A DNA stretch of 64,000 nucleotides from positions 6,758,001 to 6,822,000 of the forward strand of contig NZ_CP109055.1 of assembly GCF_035975855.1 (NCBI RefSeq). Direction: 5' to 3'. The notes under the pieces were generated by a model. It searched no databases. It was not told where the DNA came from and saw nothing but the letters and a program-made list of their open reading frames with translations. Within the stretch, counting starts at the first letter, position 1; each line of letters opens with the position of its first letter. This DNA comes from Streptomyces sp. NBC_01304 (GTDB taxonomy: Bacteria > Actinomycetota > Actinomycetes > Streptomycetales > Streptomycetaceae). Shown in pieces: positions 27,147 to 36,826 of this stretch. The translations under genes and the position numbers were made by a program.

Positions 27147-28631
27147 ATGACCTCAGTGCAGGTCGACAGCAAGTCCGACGGCAATGGGGCCGTGCAGGAC
27201 GGCGGCCCTGAGGGCACGTCCGGCGAGGGATACCAGCGAGGACTCGGATCCCGTCAGATCCAGATGATCGCGATCGGCGGCGCCATCGGCACCGGCCTGT
27301 TCCTCGGTGCCGGCAAGGGCATCTCCAAGGCGGGCCCCAGCCTGATCCTGGCCTACGCCATCGCGGGCCTCGTCATCTTCTTCATCATGCGGGCGCTCGG
27401 CGAGCTCCTCATGTACCGCCCGGTGTCGGGCTCCTTCTCCGAGTACGCGCGTGAGTTCGTCGGCCCCTTCATGGGCTTCGTGACCGGCTGGACGTACTGG
27501 CTCTTCTGGGTCGTCACCGGGATCACCGAGGTCACCGCGGCGTCCGAGTACATGCAGTTCTGGACCAAGAACGCCGACGGCGTGCTCAATCAGCCGCAAT
27601 GGGTGTTCGCCCTCATCTTCACCGTCGTGCTCTTCCTCGTGAACCTGGTCTCCGTGAAGCTCTTCGGTGAGCTCGAGTTCTGGTTCTCGATGGTCAAGGT
27701 CACCGCGATCATCGGCATGATCCTGATCTGCGCCGGCATCCTCACCGTCGGCTTCTCCGACGCCGGAGACACCGCCTCCATGACGCTGCTGTGGTCCGAG
27801 GGCGGGTTCTTCCCCAAGGGCATCGGCTCCACGCTGATGACGCTGCAGCTGGTCATGTTCGCCTTCCTCGCCGTCGAGCTGGTCGGCGTCACCGCGGGCG
27901 AGTCCAAGGACCCGAAGACCGTCCTGCCCAAGGCCATCAACGCCGTGCCGTGGCGCATCGCCGTCTTCTACGTCGGCGCGCTGATCATGATCCTTTCGGT
28001 GGTGCCCTGGACCCACTTCCAGCCGGGCGTCAGCCCGTTCGTGGCCGCCTTCGAGAAGATGGGCCTCGGCGTCGGCGCCGCCATCGTCAACTTCGTGGTC
28101 CTCACCGCGGCGCTGTCCTCCTGCAACTCGGGCATGTACTCCACCGGCCGCATGCTGCGCGACCTCGCGCTCAACGGCCAGGGCCCGAAGGTCTTCACCA
28201 AGCTCACCAAGAACGGCCTGCCGCTCATCGGCACCAGCGTCTCCGCCTCGCTGATGCTCGTCGGCGTCTGGATCAACTACGAGTTCCCCGGTGAGGCGTT
28301 CAACTACGTCGTCTCCTTCGCGACCATCTCCGGCATGTGGGCCTGGATCGCGATCCTGGTCAGCCAGATCAAGTACCGCCGCAAGGCCGACCGCGGGGAG
28401 CTCCCGCAGTCCACCTTCAAGGCACCCGGTGCCCCGTACACCAGCTGGTTCGCGCTGCTCTTCATCGGCATGGTGATCGTGCTGATGGGCATCGACAAGG
28501 ACTCGCGGATCTCGCTGTACGCGGCCCCGCTCTGGGCCCTGATCCTGGGCGTCGGCTACCTCGCCATCCAGCGCAAGAACGGCTCGGGAACCCCCTCGGT
28601 CAACGCGCAGACCGAGGACGCCAAGAGCTAG
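27147..28631 (+). CDS. Amino acid permease (APC superfamily, AAT family)
   Basis: A 494-residue, about 12-helix transporter. The first helix carries the substrate-binding GGAIGTGLFLGAG motif, and the helix 3 region has RALGELLMYRPVSGSFSEYA, both diagnostic of the AAT family (asparagine, GABA, lysine, aromatic permeases). VELVGVTAGESKDPKTVLPKAINAVPWRI is the family block after helix 6. Substrate cannot be assigned; AnsP- or GabP-like proteins are closest in pattern. GGAGAAAGG precedes the ATG at 27147. It appears monocistronic, followed by two hairpins. Confidence 0.9.
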   Translation: MTSVQVDSKSDGNGAVQDGGPEGTSGEGYQRGLGSRQIQMIAIGGAIGTGLFLGAGKGISKAGPSLILAYAIAGLVIFFIMRALGELLMYRPVSGSFSEYAREFVGPFMGFVTGWTYWLFWVVTGITEVTAASEYMQFWTKNADGVLNQPQWVFALIFTVVLFLVNLVSVKLFGELEFWFSMVKVTAIIGMILICAGILTVGFSDAGDTASMTLLWSEGGFFPKGIGSTLMTLQLVMFAFLAVELVGVTAGESKDPKTVLPKAINAVPWRIAVFYVGALIMILSVVPWTHFQPGVSPFVAAFEKMGLGVGAAIVNFVVLTAALSSCNSGMYSTGRMLRDLALNGQGPKVFTKLTKNGLPLIGTSVSASLMLVGVWINYEFPGEAFNYVVSFATISGMWAWIAILVSQIKYRRKADRGELPQSTFKAPGAPYTSWFALLFIGMVIVLMGIDKDSRISLYAAPLWALILGVGYLAIQRKNGSGTPSVNAQTEDAKS

Positions 28632-28639
28632 CGATCGTC

Positions 28640-28673
28640 CGGGACGGGCGCTTCCTGCCGGGTGCCCGTCCCG
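28640..28673 (+). terminator. First hairpin after the amino acid permease
   Basis: A 10-bp GC stem (28640-28649 with 28664-28673), loop of 14 bases, 9 bases after the permease stop. Confidence 0.65.
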
Positions 28674-28713
28674 TGCCTGCGTCTCATGAGCCCGTCTCAT
28701 GAACGCGTCTCAC

Positions 28714-28750
28714 CAGATGGGCCGTGGATCTCAGATCCACGGCCCATCTG
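28714..28750. terminator. Second hairpin between permease and JAMM gene
   Basis: An 18-bp perfect stem (28714-28731 with 28733-28750) followed by GCTTATTCT, just 16 bases before the JAMM protein ATG. It could terminate the permease transcript or sit in the 5' leader of the next gene. Confidence 0.7.
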
Positions 28751-28765
28751 CTTATTCTCATGGGC

Positions 28766-29188
28766 ATGCTCACCATCACCCAGGCGCTGCACGACCAGCT
28801 CGTCGCCCACGCCCGCAAGGACCACCCCGACGAGGCGTGCGGCGTCATCGCGGGCCCGGCCGGCTCGGACCGGCCGGAGCGCTTCATCCCGATGCTGAAC
28901 GCGGCCCGCTCGCCCACGTTCTACGAGTTCGACTCCGGCGACCTGCTCAAGCTGTACCGCGAGATGGACGACCGGGACGAGGAGCCCGTCGTCGTCTACC
29001 ACTCGCACACGGCGACCGAGGCGTACCCCTCCCGGACCGACATCTCGTACGCCAACGAGCCCGGCGCGCACTACGTCCTGGTGTCGACCGCCGACGAGGA
29101 CGAGGCGGGCCCGTTCCAGTTCCGCTCGTTCCGGATCGTCGACGGCGAGGTCACCGAGGAAGACGTCAGGGTCGTACAGGCATACTGA
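28766..29188 (+). CDS. mec: JAMM/MPN+ metalloprotease, Mec-like (CysO-processing)
   Basis: A 140-residue JAB1/MPN/Mov34 zinc protease. The catalytic Glu is in HPDEACGVIAG and the metal motif is YHSHTATEAYPSRTD (HxHx7Sx2D). It resembles Mycobacterium tuberculosis Mec+ (Rv1334), which cleaves cysteine from CysO-cysteine to release the sulfur carrier. In mycobacteria mec-cysO-cysM are contiguous; here they are separated by the cobalamin import operon but stay on the same strand within 4 kb. In other systems (QbsD) such proteases trim residues after Gly-Gly, a step the CysO here would need. Confidence 0.9.
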   Translation: MLTITQALHDQLVAHARKDHPDEACGVIAGPAGSDRPERFIPMLNAARSPTFYEFDSGDLLKLYREMDDRDEEPVVVYHSHTATEAYPSRTDISYANEPGAHYVLVSTADEDEAGPFQFRSFRIVDGEVTEEDVRVVQAY

Positions 29189-29200
29189 GCTTCGACCTTG

Positions 29201-29299
29201 AGGCGGCAGGAGCCAGGAACCCGGTGCGAATCCGGGACGGTCCCGCCACTGTGACCCCACCTTTTGCCGGTGGGGGAGTCAGGAACTGACCTGCCGCCT
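29201..29299 (+). ncRNA. Cobalamin riboswitch
   Basis: The region contains the conserved core GGTGCGAATCCGGGACGGTC, then CCCGCCACTGTGA (the B12 box) and AGTCAGGA. An outer P1-like helix pairs 29201-29209 with 29291-29299. At about 99 bases it is a compact form. It lies between the mec stop and the binding-protein gene, whose ribosome site is 39 bases downstream, fitting B12-dependent repression of the importer. Confidence 0.93.
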
Positions 29300-29353
29300 T
29301 CTTCCACGCAACTCGAGGGGACGCGGAAATCCCCTTCAGGAGGCAGCTCAGCC

Positions 29354-30337
29354 ATGCCCCGGCCCCTGCGCGCACTCGTCGCGACCCTGGCCCTGCTCAC
29401 CCCGCTCACGGCCTGTGCCGGCGCTCCCGGAGGCGGTGACAAGCCCGCGGCCGAGGCCGCCGGGTTCCCGTACACGGTGAACAACTGCGGGGTGAAGACC
29501 ACCTTCTCGGCGCCGCCCGAGCGTGCGGTCACACTGAACCAGCACGCCACCGAGGTGCTGCTCGAACTCGGCCTGGCGGACCGGATCGCGGGCACGGCGT
29601 ATCTGGACGACAAGGTCCTGCCCAAGTACGCGAAGGACTACGAGGCCCGGCCGGTGCTCGCCGCCGAGTACCCCTCGTACGAGAAGCTCCTGGCCGCGAA
29701 TCCCGACTTCGTCTACGGCGGCTACGCGAGCGCCTTCGCGGCGAGCGAGGGCCGGTCGCGGGCGGCCCTCGCCAAGTCCGGGATCGAGACCCGCCTCAAC
29801 GTCGAGAACTGCGCGGGCGGCCGGGCGGTGACCATGAAGGACGTCTACCGCGAGGTCCGCGAGGCGGGGTCCACCTTCGGGGTACGGGCCCGGGCGGACC
29901 GCTGGGTGGCGGGGGCCGAGCGTGAAGTCGCTGCCACGGCCGAGCAGTTGAAGGGTACGAAGCCCCTGTCGGTCTTCGTCTACGACAGCGGCGACAAAAC
30001 GGCCTTCACGGCGGGCGGCAAGGGCATCGGCAACGAGATCATCACCCGCGCCGGGGGCCGCAACGTCTTCGCCGACCTCGACAAGTCCTTCGGCGACGCG
30101 TCCTGGGAGAACGTGGTCGAGCGGGCCCCCGAAGTGATCGTGATCTACGACTACGGCGGCACCACGGTCGCCCAGAAGAAGCGCCGCCTCCTGGCGGACC
30201 CGGCCCTGGCCGACGTCCCGGCCATCAAGAACAAACGCTTCGCGGTACTCCCGCTGTCGGACGCGGTGCTGGGCGTACGGGCGCCGGCAGCGACAGCAAG
30301 GCTGGCGGCTCAACTCCACCCGGACGCGACGAAGTGA
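29354..30337 (+). CDS. btuF: Cobalamin ABC transporter substrate-binding lipoprotein
   Basis: A 327-residue lipoprotein (lipobox LTACAG near residue 20) of the BtuF/FecB periplasmic-binding superfamily. Family segments are APPERAVTLNQHATEVLLELGLADRI, the YPSYEKLLAANPDFVYGG block and the C-terminal KNKRFAVLPLSDAV. The cobalamin riboswitch directly upstream points to corrinoid or cobalt-complex uptake rather than siderophore import. AGGAGG lies 11 bases before the ATG. It overlaps the permease gene start (GTGA) and heads a riboswitch-controlled F-C-D operon. Confidence 0.9.
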   Translation: MPRPLRALVATLALLTPLTACAGAPGGGDKPAAEAAGFPYTVNNCGVKTTFSAPPERAVTLNQHATEVLLELGLADRIAGTAYLDDKVLPKYAKDYEARPVLAAEYPSYEKLLAANPDFVYGGYASAFAASEGRSRAALAKSGIETRLNVENCAGGRAVTMKDVYREVREAGSTFGVRARADRWVAGAEREVAATAEQLKGTKPLSVFVYDSGDKTAFTAGGKGIGNEIITRAGGRNVFADLDKSFGDASWENVVERAPEVIVIYDYGGTTVAQKKRRLLADPALADVPAIKNKRFAVLPLSDAVLGVRAPAATARLAAQLHPDATK

Positions 30338-31842
30338 GCAGCGGACCGGGACCAACGGGGGAGCAAACCTCGCAGGGCGCTTCCTCACTCTCCCCGCGGG
30401 CGGGCGAGCGGGGGCCGCAGGGCGCCGCCCCACCCTCCCCGCGGTCGGGGGAGCAAACTTCGCAGGGCGCTTCCTCACTCTCCCCGCGGGCGGGCGAGCG
30501 GGGGCCGCAAGGCGCTTCCCCACCCTCCCCGCCAACCCTGCGGGCAGGCGTGCCCCAGGGCGACGTCCCACCCCCACTTCCCTTGCGGGCAGGCGTGCCC
30601 CAGGACGCGCCCCCGCCCTCCCCGCTCCCGCCCAACCTGCGGGCAGGCGTGCCGCAGGGCGGCACGGGTGGGCGCAGCCGAAGGTGCCGCATGCCGTTGC
30701 AGAGGGGCGATGGGGGTCTACCCCTGGGCCGGAGGTGCCGCAGGCCTTTGCAAAGGGGCGATGGGGGGCTACCTCCAGGCCGAAGGCGCCGCATGCCGAT
30801 GAAGCGGGGCCACGGGGGCCGGCCCCCGTACGCCCTGGTCATAGCCATACTCGTCGTCGCCCTGGCTGCAGCCACAGTCGCCGGACTCGCCCTGGGCCCA
30901 GTAAGAATCGCCCCGACCGAAGTGGTCGAGATCCTCACGGGCCAGGCAAGGCCCAGCCCCTTCCGCACCATCGTCCTCGACGTAAGACTCCCCAGGGTCC
31001 TGCTCGGCGCAGCCGTCGGCGCGGGCCTGGCCGTAATCGGAGCCGTGCTGCAAGCCCTCGTGCGGAACCCCCTGGCCGACCCCTTCCTCCTGGGAGTGTC
31101 GTCCGGAGCGAGCGCCGGCGCAGTCGGCGTCATCGTCCTGGGCGGCAGCCTGGGCCTCGCGGGCGTGGCCACGACCCTCACCATCCCGGCCGCCTCCTTC
31201 GCGGGAGCCCTCGCCAGCCTGGCCCTGGTCTACGCCCTGGCCAGAAGTGGCGCCGGCGGCTTCACCACCGGCCGTCTGATCCTCGCCGGAGTGGCGGTCG
31301 CGTACATTCTCTCCGCCCTGACCAGCCTCCTCCTCGTCACCTCGGCCCGCGCCGACCACCTCCAGGAAGTCCTCTACTGGACCCTCGGCGGCCTCGGCAG
31401 CGCCCGCTGGGACATGCTCGCCCTGCCCCTGACCGCCCTCGCCGCGGGCACCGCACTCCTGCTCGCCCTGGCCCGCCCCCTCGACCTGCTCCTCGTCGGC
31501 GAGGAGGGCGCCACCGTCCTCGGCCTCGACACGGCCCGCTTCCGCCGAGCGATCTTCGTGCTCGCCTCCCTCCTCACCGGCGTCCTCGTCGCGTACAGCG
31601 GAGCGATCGGCTTCGTCGGCCTGATGGTCCCGCACGCCGCCCGCATGCTCGTCGGTGCCGCCCACCGCAGGCTGCTCCCCGTCGCGGCCCTGACCGGCGC
31701 CGTCTTCCTGGTCGCAGCCGACCTCGCCGCCCGCACGGTCGCCGCCCCGCAGGACATCCCGGTCGGCATCCTCACGGCCCTCACCGGAGGCCCGTTCTTC
31801 CTCTGGCTGCTGCACCGCAGCCGCACCTCCGAAGGGTCCTAG
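30334..31842 (+). CDS. btuC: Cobalamin ABC transporter permease (FecCD/BtuC family) with repeat-built N-terminal extension
   Basis: The FecCD core starts near residue 165 (YALVIAILVVALAAATVAGLA) and has about nine helices with the family blocks RLPRVLLGAAVGAGLAVIGA, QALVRNPLADPFLLGVSSGAS and YSGAIGFVGLMVPHAAR. The preceding roughly 160 residues are Pro/Gly/Arg-rich and are encoded by direct repeats with periods of 90, 45/54 and 51 bases, all multiples of three. The GTG 30334 start overlaps the btuF stop; ATG 30793 would give a normal-length permease without the extension. Which start is used is unknown; the core assignment is firm. Confidence 0.9.
   Translation: MSSGPGPTGEQTSQGASSLSPRAGERGPQGAAPPSPRSGEQTSQGASSLSPRAGERGPQGASPPSPPTLRAGVPQGDVPPPLPLRAGVPQDAPPPSPLPPNLRAGVPQGGTGGRSRRCRMPLQRGDGGLPLGRRCRRPLQRGDGGLPPGRRRRMPMKRGHGGRPPYALVIAILVVALAAATVAGLALGPVRIAPTEVVEILTGQARPSPFRTIVLDVRLPRVLLGAAVGAGLAVIGAVLQALVRNPLADPFLLGVSSGASAGAVGVIVLGGSLGLAGVATTLTIPAASFAGALASLALVYALARSGAGGFTTGRLILAGVAVAYILSALTSLLLVTSARADHLQEVLYWTLGGLGSARWDMLALPLTALAAGTALLLALARPLDLLLVGEEGATVLGLDTARFRRAIFVLASLLTGVLVAYSGAIGFVGLMVPHAARMLVGAAHRRLLPVAALTGAVFLVAADLAARTVAAPQDIPVGILTALTGGPFFLWLLHRSRTSEGS
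30361..30830 (+). repeat. In-frame direct repeats at the 5' end of the permease gene
   Basis: About 60 bases at 30361 recur at 30451 with one mismatch (period 90). A GCGGGCAGGCGTGCC unit occurs at 30540, 30585 and 30639. A 51-base unit occurs at about 30681, 30732 and 30783. No period breaks the reading frame. Confidence 0.85.
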
Positions 31843-31851
31843 GCGGCGACG

Positions 31852-32667
31852 ATGCTGCGTACCGAAGCACTCGGCTACGAGACGACCGGCGGCCGCACCC
31901 TCGTCGACGCGGTCACCCTGCACGCCGACAAGGGCGAGACCGTGGGCCTCGTCGGCCCCAACGGCAGTGGAAAGACCACCCTGTTGAGATGCGTCTACGG
32001 CACCCTCGCCCCCACCTCCGGCCGCGTCCTCCTAGACGGCGAGGACCTGCGTACGCACTCCACCAAGGCCCGCGCCCGCCGCATCGCCACCGTCCCGCAG
32101 GACGGGCAGGCCGGCTTCGAGCTGACCGTCCAGCAGGTCGTCGCGATGGGCCGCTCCCCGCACAAGAGCTTCTGGGAGCAGGACACCCCGCACGACGAGA
32201 CGCTCGTACGCGAGGCCCTCGCCGAGGTCGGCGTCGCGGACCTCGCCCAGCGCCCCTTCGACCGGCTCTCCGGCGGCGAACGCCAACGCGCCCTGGTGGC
32301 AAGGGCGTTGGTGCAGGATCCAGACCTGCTCGTCCTCGACGAACCCACCAACCACCTGGACATCCGCTACCAGCTGCAGATTCTCGGCCTGGTCCGCACC
32401 CTCGGCACCACCAACCTCCTCGCCCTGCACGACCTGAACCTGGCCGCGTACTACTGCGACCGCCTCTACGTCCTCCAGGACGGCCGCGCCGTGGCATCCG
32501 GCCCGCCCGGCGACGTGCTCACCCCGGACCTCCTGGCCTCGGTGTACGGGGTGAACGCCGAGGTCACGGTGCATCCGACGACCGGCGCGCCCACGGTCAC
32601 CTACCTGCCGGGCCCGGCTCCCACTGCGGCCCCCGCCCCTCAGGTGCCGGTGGAGGTGTCCGAGTAG
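31852..32667 (+). CDS. btuD: Cobalamin ABC transporter ATP-binding protein
   Basis: A 271-residue ATPase of the FecE/BtuD type. Walker A (GPNGSGKTT), signature LSGGERQR, Walker B (LLVLDEP) followed by TNHLDIRYQ, and the switch His (LALHDLNLA) are intact. It starts nine bases after the permease stop and completes the riboswitch-controlled importer. The last 25 residues form a Pro/Ala-rich tail not needed for function in relatives. Confidence 0.93.
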   Translation: MLRTEALGYETTGGRTLVDAVTLHADKGETVGLVGPNGSGKTTLLRCVYGTLAPTSGRVLLDGEDLRTHSTKARARRIATVPQDGQAGFELTVQQVVAMGRSPHKSFWEQDTPHDETLVREALAEVGVADLAQRPFDRLSGGERQRALVARALVQDPDLLVLDEPTNHLDIRYQLQILGLVRTLGTTNLLALHDLNLAAYYCDRLYVLQDGRAVASGPPGDVLTPDLLASVYGVNAEVTVHPTTGAPTVTYLPGPAPTAAPAPQVPVEVSE

Positions 32668-32737
32668 CGGACGATTTTCGTCCAGCATTCGAGATCACAT
32701 TCCGGAATGCGGGAGGGGAATCGATACGATGAGCCCA

Positions 32738-32839
32738 TGGTTATCGACGACGTGAACGACAAGACGCCGGGCATGCTGCTCGTGGCGCGCCTTCACGTCG
32801 ACCTGTGCAGGATCGGCAGCGCCATCTGTCCGCGCTGAC
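32738..32839 (+). CDS. Putative Cys-sensing leader peptide upstream of cysO-cysM
   Basis: A 33-codon frame ending in LLVARLHVDLCRIGSAICPR. The ARLHVDL...SAxC pattern is that of the small Streptomyces leader peptides found upstream of sulfur-assimilation genes. Two cysteine codons (TGC, TGT) lie in the last ten positions, suiting ribosome stalling when Cys-tRNA is short. The start may instead be ATG 32774 (21 codons). A GGGAGGGG at 32712-32719 is the nearest ribosome site, though 18 bases from ATG 32738. It lies 137 bases before cysO. Confidence 0.65.
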
Positions 32840-32975
32840 CCCTGCCGTCATCCGGCCGTGAGCCGAGGCGCGCCCGTCCGCGTACCACCCCCGTTTCCAC
32901 CGGTCTCCCCGGGCAGAAATGCCTGGCCAGGCCGTGCGTGCCACCGACTACGAAACTTCCGACAGGAGCCCAGCC
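32840..32975 (+). promoter_or_regulatory. Leader region between the Cys leader peptide and cysO
   Basis: 136 bases without a gene. If the leader peptide controls cysO, any attenuator or sequestering structure should be here. GC-rich complementary stretches are present, but no single strong hairpin stands out by eye. AGGAG at 32964-32968 serves cysO. Confidence 0.4.
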
Positions 32976-34206
<1,231 letters not shown>

Positions 34207-34212
34207 TTTCTT

Positions 34213-34348
34213 CCCCACCCCGCCCCTTCCCGAAATCCTGCGGAGCTGTGTCCTCAAGCGCCGGACGGGCTGACAAAGTCAGCCCGTCCGGCGCTTGAGG
34301 ACAGTCTTTGCAGCCGGCGGCAGCCTTACGGGAAGGGGCGGGGAGGGG
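34213..34348. repeat. Intergenic inverted-repeat element, copy C (complete, with 25-bp hairpin)
   Basis: Twenty-base inverted ends lie at 34213-34232 and 34329-34348, with a perfect 25-bp hairpin inside (34250-34274 with 34278-34302). It is nearly identical to copy B at 23549. It lies between convergent cysM and rdgB and would terminate both. Confidence 0.88.
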
Positions 34349-34360
34349 CCGAAATAGACC

Positions 34361-34963
34361 TCAGCCCAACAACTCCCGCACCACGGGCACCAGTTCGCGG
34401 AACGCCTTCCCGCGATGGCTGATCGCGTTCTTCTCCTCGGCCGTCATCTCCGCACAGGTCCGCGACTCCCCGTCGGGCTGCAGGATCGGGTCGTACCCGA
34501 AGCCGCCCGACCCCGACGGCGCATGCCGCAGCACCCCCCGAAGGCGACCTTCGACAACCCGCTCCGTCCCGTCCGGCAGGGCCAACGCAGCCGCGCACGC
34601 GAAGTGCGCCCCCCGATGCGGATCGGCGATGTCCCCGAGCTGCGCAAGCAGAAGCTCCAGGTTCGCCACGTCGTCCCCGTGCCGCCCGGCCCACCGGGCC
34701 GAGAAGATCCCGGGCGCACCCCCGAGCACGTCCACGCACAGCCCGGAGTCGTCCGCGACCGCGGGCAGCCCGGTCGCCTGGGCCAGGGCATGGGCCTTGA
34801 GCAGCGCGTTCTCGGCGAACGTGACGCCGGTTTCCTTGACATCGGGGATGTCGGGATAGGCGTCCGCGCCGACGAGGTCATGGGTGAGCCCTGCGTCGGC
34901 GAGGATCGCTTTGAGTTCGGTGATTTTCCCGGCGTTGCGGGTGGCGAGGATCAGGCGCGTCAT
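34361..34963 (-). CDS. rdgB: Non-canonical purine NTP pyrophosphatase (dITP/XTP, RdgB/HAM1)
   Basis: A 200-residue housecleaning enzyme hydrolysing dITP, ITP and XTP to monophosphates. The substrate-binding start LILATRNAGKITELKAIL, the SGLCVDVLGGAPGIFSARWAG block with catalytic Asp just before it, and GSGGFGYDPIL plus EKNAISHRGKA are all present. ATG 34963 matches the family start. The gene follows a lipoprotein gene and rph on the same strand; rph-rdgB neighbours are common in bacteria. Confidence 0.96.
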   Translation of the reverse strand: MTRLILATRNAGKITELKAILADAGLTHDLVGADAYPDIPDVKETGVTFAENALLKAHALAQATGLPAVADDSGLCVDVLGGAPGIFSARWAGRHGDDVANLELLLAQLGDIADPHRGAHFACAAALALPDGTERVVEGRLRGVLRHAPSGSGGFGYDPILQPDGESRTCAEMTAEEKNAISHRGKAFRELVPVVRELLG

Positions 34964-35006
34964 GCCCCGATTATCGGCCCTGCGCCGGCCCGCCGGGTTC
35001 AGCGGG

Positions 35007-35393
35007 TCAGGACGTGCAGGCCTTGGTGATCTCGCCGGAGGCATCCAGGACGGGCCCGAGGTCCGGGGTGTTGTCGCCGTTCTTGATGGCGGTCCGGACG
35101 TTGTCCACGGCCTTCTGAAGGTCGTTGACGCCCTTGTCGACATCGACGTTGTCCGTCTTGTCGGTGATCTCGCCGAGGTTCTCGTCGATCCGGTCGAGCG
35201 CCTTGTCCGCCTGGAGCGGGTTCTCGGCGGCGTCCTGTGCCGCCTGCTGCAGATCGGACACGCTGCCCGCGATGGCGTGGGCCGTCTGGGCGCAGTCGAG
35301 GGCCTTCTCGACCGCGCTGCAGCTGATGGCGAGTGGCGCGACAAGGGCCACGGTGGCGACGGCTATGGCGGTACGGCGGCGGCGCAAGGCCAT
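35007..35393 (-). CDS. Small lipoprotein of unknown function
   Basis: A 128-residue protein with a basic start, hydrophobic stretch and lipobox (LAISCS), so probably anchored outside the membrane. The rest is helical and acidic with heptad-like hydrophobics (LDRIDENLGEITDKTDNVDVDKGVNDL), suggesting a coiled coil. No family is recognised with certainty. It lies between rph and rdgB on the same strand. Confidence 0.75.
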   Translation of the reverse strand: MALRRRRTAIAVATVALVAPLAISCSAVEKALDCAQTAHAIAGSVSDLQQAAQDAAENPLQADKALDRIDENLGEITDKTDNVDVDKGVNDLQKAVDNVRTAIKNGDNTPDLGPVLDASGEITKACTS

Positions 35394-35542
35394 GGAACGT
35401 TCCCCTCCCTGAACCGGACGGGCGCACGGATGTGCCCGTACGCCCGTATCCGGATCCCGTATCTGTATGAACGCCCGCAGGGGCGTGCCTGGTTGCGTGG
35501 CGGCCGATCTTCGCAGGCGGCCGGCCGCCCCGGCCGGGGCGG

Positions 35543-36289
<747 letters not shown>

Positions 36290-36310
36290 GCCGTCGAGCC
36301 TATCGGCATG

Positions 36311-36352
36311 CGAGAAGGCCCCGTTCCGGTCGTCCGGATCGGGGCCTTCTCG
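36311..36352 (-). terminator. Terminator after nagF
   Basis: A 13-bp perfect stem (36311-36323 with 36340-36352), continued by five further pairs after one mismatch. It lies 39 bases beyond the nagF stop on the minus strand and before rph. Confidence 0.8.
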
Positions 36353-36390
36353 GAACTCAATGGGCCGCTGGGCCCAGTGGGTTCAAAGGC

Positions 36391-36624
36391 TCACATCATG
36401 TCTTCGATGTCGGCGGCGATCGGGTCGGCGTCGGTGCCGATGACGACCTGGATCGCGGTGCCCATCTTGACGACGCCGTGGGCGCCGGCGGCCTTGAGGG
36501 CGGCTTCGTCGACCTTGGCGGGGTCGACGACCTCGGTGCGAAGGCGGGTGATGCAGCCCTCGATCTCCTCGATGTTGTCGATACCGCCGAGCCCGGCGAC
36601 GATCTTCTCAGCCTTGGTGGCCAT
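36391..36624 (-). CDS. nagF: PTS N-acetylglucosamine EIIB component
   Basis: A 77-residue single-domain EIIB of the glucose/GlcNAc class. The phosphorylated cysteine is in EIEGCITRLRTEV (C24). It passes phosphate from HPr/EIIA to the incoming sugar bound by the EIIC membrane component. GGGAGAAAG precedes ATG 36624. It is divergent from the EIIC gene at 36827; the shared 202-base region holds a near-perfect DasR site, the usual layout of the Streptomyces GlcNAc PTS. Confidence 0.92.
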   Translation of the reverse strand: MATKAEKIVAGLGGIDNIEEIEGCITRLRTEVVDPAKVDEAALKAAGAHGVVKMGTAIQVVIGTDADPIAADIEDMM

Positions 36625-36768
36625 GTCTTTCTCCCTGTTCACGTAACGCAGCCTCGGCCCACCGCGTGGTCCGTTTCGTCACGGTAACGCACGGTTGGCG
36701 CAACTTCGCGGGCGGTGACACCGCCCGTACCCAAAGATGGCGAGCACGAGGACCGACCCCGTCCCGCA

Positions 36769-36784
36769 ACTGGTCTACACCAGT
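36769..36784. promoter_or_regulatory. DasR-responsive element (dre) between nagF and nagE1
   Basis: ACTGGTCTACACCAGT differs from the dre consensus ACTGGTCTAGACCAGT at one base. DasR is a GntR-family repressor released by glucosamine-6-phosphate. The site lies 43 bases before the EIIC ATG and can serve both divergent promoters. Confidence 0.9.
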
Positions 36785-36826
36785 TTCCAACGACAGCCAA
36801 ACGCGGCTTGTTCCGGGAGGACGACC

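Noticed and set aside
29201..29299. Riboswitch belonging to the upstream mec gene
   Set aside because: It starts after the mec stop and points at the btuF-like gene.
32730..32756. Eight-codon frame MSPWLSTT just before the leader peptide
   Set aside because: It has the better-placed ribosome site but no Cys codons and no family resemblance; it could only be an alternative start region.
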